Assembly (NCBI GenBank): GCA_945878375.1
Contig: CAMDWG010000004.1
Span: 124,001 to 188,000, forward strand
Length of the DNA: 64,000 nucleotides
Direction: 5' to 3'
Source of the DNA: Roseomonas mucosa
Lineage (GTDB): Bacteria; Pseudomonadota; Alphaproteobacteria; Acetobacterales; Acetobacteraceae
The notes below the pieces were generated by a model. It had not been told where the DNA came from. It saw only the letters and a list, made by a program, of their open reading frames with translations, and searched no databases. Within the stretch, counting starts at the first letter, position 1; every line of letters starts with the position of its first letter. Below, piece by piece: positions 62,697 to 64,000 of the stretch. Both the position numbers and the translations under genes were made by a program.

Positions 62697-63818
62697 ATGT
62701 CGCAACCGGTTGCCCTCATCACGGGCGTCACGGGCCAGGACGGTTCGTATCTCGCCGAACTCCTGCTTTCCAAGGGCTATGTGGTGCATGGCATCAAGCG
62801 GCGCTCCTCATCCTTCAACACCGCCCGCATCGACCATCTGTATGTGGATCGCCACACCGCCGGCGCGCGATTCTTCCTCCACTATGGTGACCTGACGGAC
62901 AGCACCAACCTCATCCGGATCCTGCAGGAAACCCAGCCGGACGAGGTGTATAACCTCGGCGCCCAAAGCCATGTCGCCGTCAGCTTCGAGACACCGGAAT
63001 ACACCGCGAATGGCGATGCCGTCGGCACGCTGCGGCTGCTGGAGGCGATCCGGATCCTTGGCCTGGAAAAGCGTACGCGCTTCTATCAGGCCTCCACCAG
63101 CGAGCTCTACGGCAAGGTCCAGGCCGTGCCGCAGGATGAGACGACGCCCTTCTACCCGCGCAGCCCCTATGCCGCGGCAAAGCTCTACGCCTACTGGATC
63201 ACGGTGAACTACCGCGAGGCCTATGGCATCCACGCCTCCAACGGCATCCTGTTCAACCATGAGAGCCCGCGCCGCGGCGAGACCTTCGTCACCCGCAAGA
63301 TCACCCGCGGCGTGGCCGCCATCCAGCATGGGCTGCAGGACTGCATCTACCTCGGCAACCTCGATGCCAAGCGCGACTGGGGGCATGCGAAGGACTATGT
63401 CGAGGGCATGTGGCGCATCGTCCAGCAGGCCGAGCCGGACGACTATGTGCTGGCCACCGGGGAGACACACACCGTGCGCCGCTTCGTCGAGCTTGCCTTC
63501 GCCGAGACAGGGACCGAGATCGTCTGGTCCGGCGCCGGCCTGGACGAAGTGGGCCAGTGCCGCGGCAGCGGCCGCGTGCTGGTGCGCGTCGATCCCGCCT
63601 ATTTCCGCCCGACCGAGGTGGAACTGCTGCTCGGCAATCCCGCCAAGGCGCGCAGCAAGCTCGGCTGGACACACAGCATCACGGTCGAGGAGATGGTACG
63701 GGAGATGGTGCAGCACGACCTGGCCGCCTTGGGCAGCGGCCATGCCGAGCTCGACCGTGAATTGGACAGCGCCCGCCGCCAGCTCGGCGCGCCCGGGGCG
63801 GAGGCAGGCAATGGCTGA
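62697..63818 (+). CDS. gmd: GDP-mannose 4,6-dehydratase
   Basis: A 373-residue extended SDR that converts GDP-D-mannose to GDP-4-keto-6-deoxy-mannose. The NADP site is [18 protein letters not shown] near residue 6, catalytic Thr134 and Glu136 are in ASTSELYG, and Tyr158/Lys162 are in [12 protein letters not shown]. The [15 protein letters not shown] and [17 protein letters not shown] blocks are diagnostic. CAGGAGC precedes the ATG. Its stop overlaps fcl by 8 bp. GC content returns to that of the chromosome. Confidence 0.97.
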   Translation: MSQPVALITGVTGQDGSYLAELLLSKGYVVHGIKRRSSSFNTARIDHLYVDRHTAGARFFLHYGDLTDSTNLIRILQETQPDEVYNLGAQSHVAVSFETPEYTANGDAVGTLRLLEAIRILGLEKRTRFYQASTSELYGKVQAVPQDETTPFYPRSPYAAAKLYAYWITVNYREAYGIHASNGILFNHESPRRGETFVTRKITRGVAAIQHGLQDCIYLGNLDAKRDWGHAKDYVEGMWRIVQQAEPDDYVLATGETHTVRRFVELAFAETGTEIVWSGAGLDEVGQCRGSGRVLVRVDPAYFRPTEVELLLGNPAKARSKLGWTHSITVEEMVREMVQHDLAALGSGHAELDRELDSARRQLGAPGAEAGNG

Positions 63819-64000
63819 ACAGCTTTTTCCGCTCGCGGGCCGGCGCGTTTTCGTCACCGGCCATCGCGGCATGGTCGGCTCCGCCTGCGTGCGGCGCCTG
63901 CAGCGGGAGGATGTCGAGATCCTCACCGCCGGGCGGGACCAGCTCGACCTGCGCAATCAGGCCGCGGTGGAACGCTACATGGCGGATACGAGGCCCGAGG
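63811..64000 (+). CDS. fcl: GDP-L-fucose synthase (N-terminal part, runs off window)
   Basis: The first 63 codons are present. The product begins [30 protein letters not shown], the Rossmann motif of GDP-fucose synthase (also called WcaG), and continues with [21 protein letters not shown], a conserved epimerase/reductase segment. The enzyme epimerises and reduces the Gmd product to GDP-L-fucose. The 8-bp overlap with gmd indicates translational coupling. Confidence 0.9.
   Translation, partial: MAEQLFPLAGRRVFVTGHRGMVGSACVRRLQREDVEILTAGRDQLDLRNQAAVERYMADTRPE

Noticed and set aside
1-64000. Search by eye for CRISPR arrays, tRNA cloverleaf genes, insertion sequences and phage genes
   Set aside because: No regularly spaced direct repeats, no TPsiC-like arm with a matching acceptor stem, and no transposase, integrase or phage structural motifs were found.

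Overview
The window is very GC-rich, densely packed chromosomal DNA of an alphaproteobacterium. The most likely group is Rhodospirillales, Acetobacteraceae (Roseomonas-like). This is inferred from gene content and order, not from a marker-gene search. Pointers are the dnaB-alr and rpsF-rpsR-rplI blocks, the fabD-fabG-acpP-fabF-mltG cluster with yicC-gmk nearby, petABC, oxygen-dependent hemF, a Bug/TTT-type solute receptor, the alphaproteobacterial small families DUF4169 and DUF6111, and the moxR-DUF58-DUF4159 block divergent from DUF1285-Nudix-pcnB. I see no tRNA, rRNA, CRISPR array, complete insertion sequence or prophage.

Layout. 1-3.6 kb, minus strand: dnaB, alr, mlaE and the start of mlaF. 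3.8-6.6 kb: cfa, then the ribosomal operon rpsF-rpsR-rplI, ending in a strong hairpin. 6.9-17.3 kb: a GT2 glycosyltransferase, the fatty-acid cluster with mltG and an EamA exporter, then small heat-shock and SDR genes on the other strand, then yicC-gmk and an AEC carrier. 17.5-20.2 kb: a protein phosphatase, a Bug-type binding protein and hemF. 20.4-23.3 kb: a well-formed promoter, petABC (cytochrome bc1) and an intrinsic terminator. 23.4-30.1 kb: mtnP, a dienelactone hydrolase, DUF4169, an ABC exporter, and the DUF1285-Nudix-DUF6111-pcnB series.

30.3-38.5 kb: MoxR ATPase, DUF58, a BatA/DUF4159 membrane protein, a second large membrane protein, a small secreted-protein gene that looks frameshifted, and an ankyrin-like secreted protein. 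38.5-46.8 kb: an epoxide-hydrolase-like enzyme, a class IV aminotransferase, a tightly overlapping operon (ThDP enzyme, HyuB, HyuA) and a divergent SDR. 46.8-56.1 kb: an orphan small protein, Kup, an Aap-type amino-acid ABC transporter without its binding protein, an ornithine-cyclodeaminase-family enzyme, DUF3293, an RlmI-like methyltransferase and an EamA exporter.

56.2-64 kb is a surface-glycan region: a zinc-ribbon methyltransferase, a 735-residue GT2 protein, two FkbM methyltransferases, a GT10 (fucosyltransferase-type) enzyme, then gmd and the start of fcl. The stretch from about 59.5 to 62.7 kb is visibly richer in A+T than the rest. Together these genes can make GDP-L-fucose, transfer it and methylate glycans.

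Other non-coding structure includes two inverted copies of a composite palindromic repeat (9.7 and 17.4 kb), palindromes bracketing the DUF58 gene, and a 159-bp inverted-repeat-bounded element between the Nudix and DUF6111 genes.
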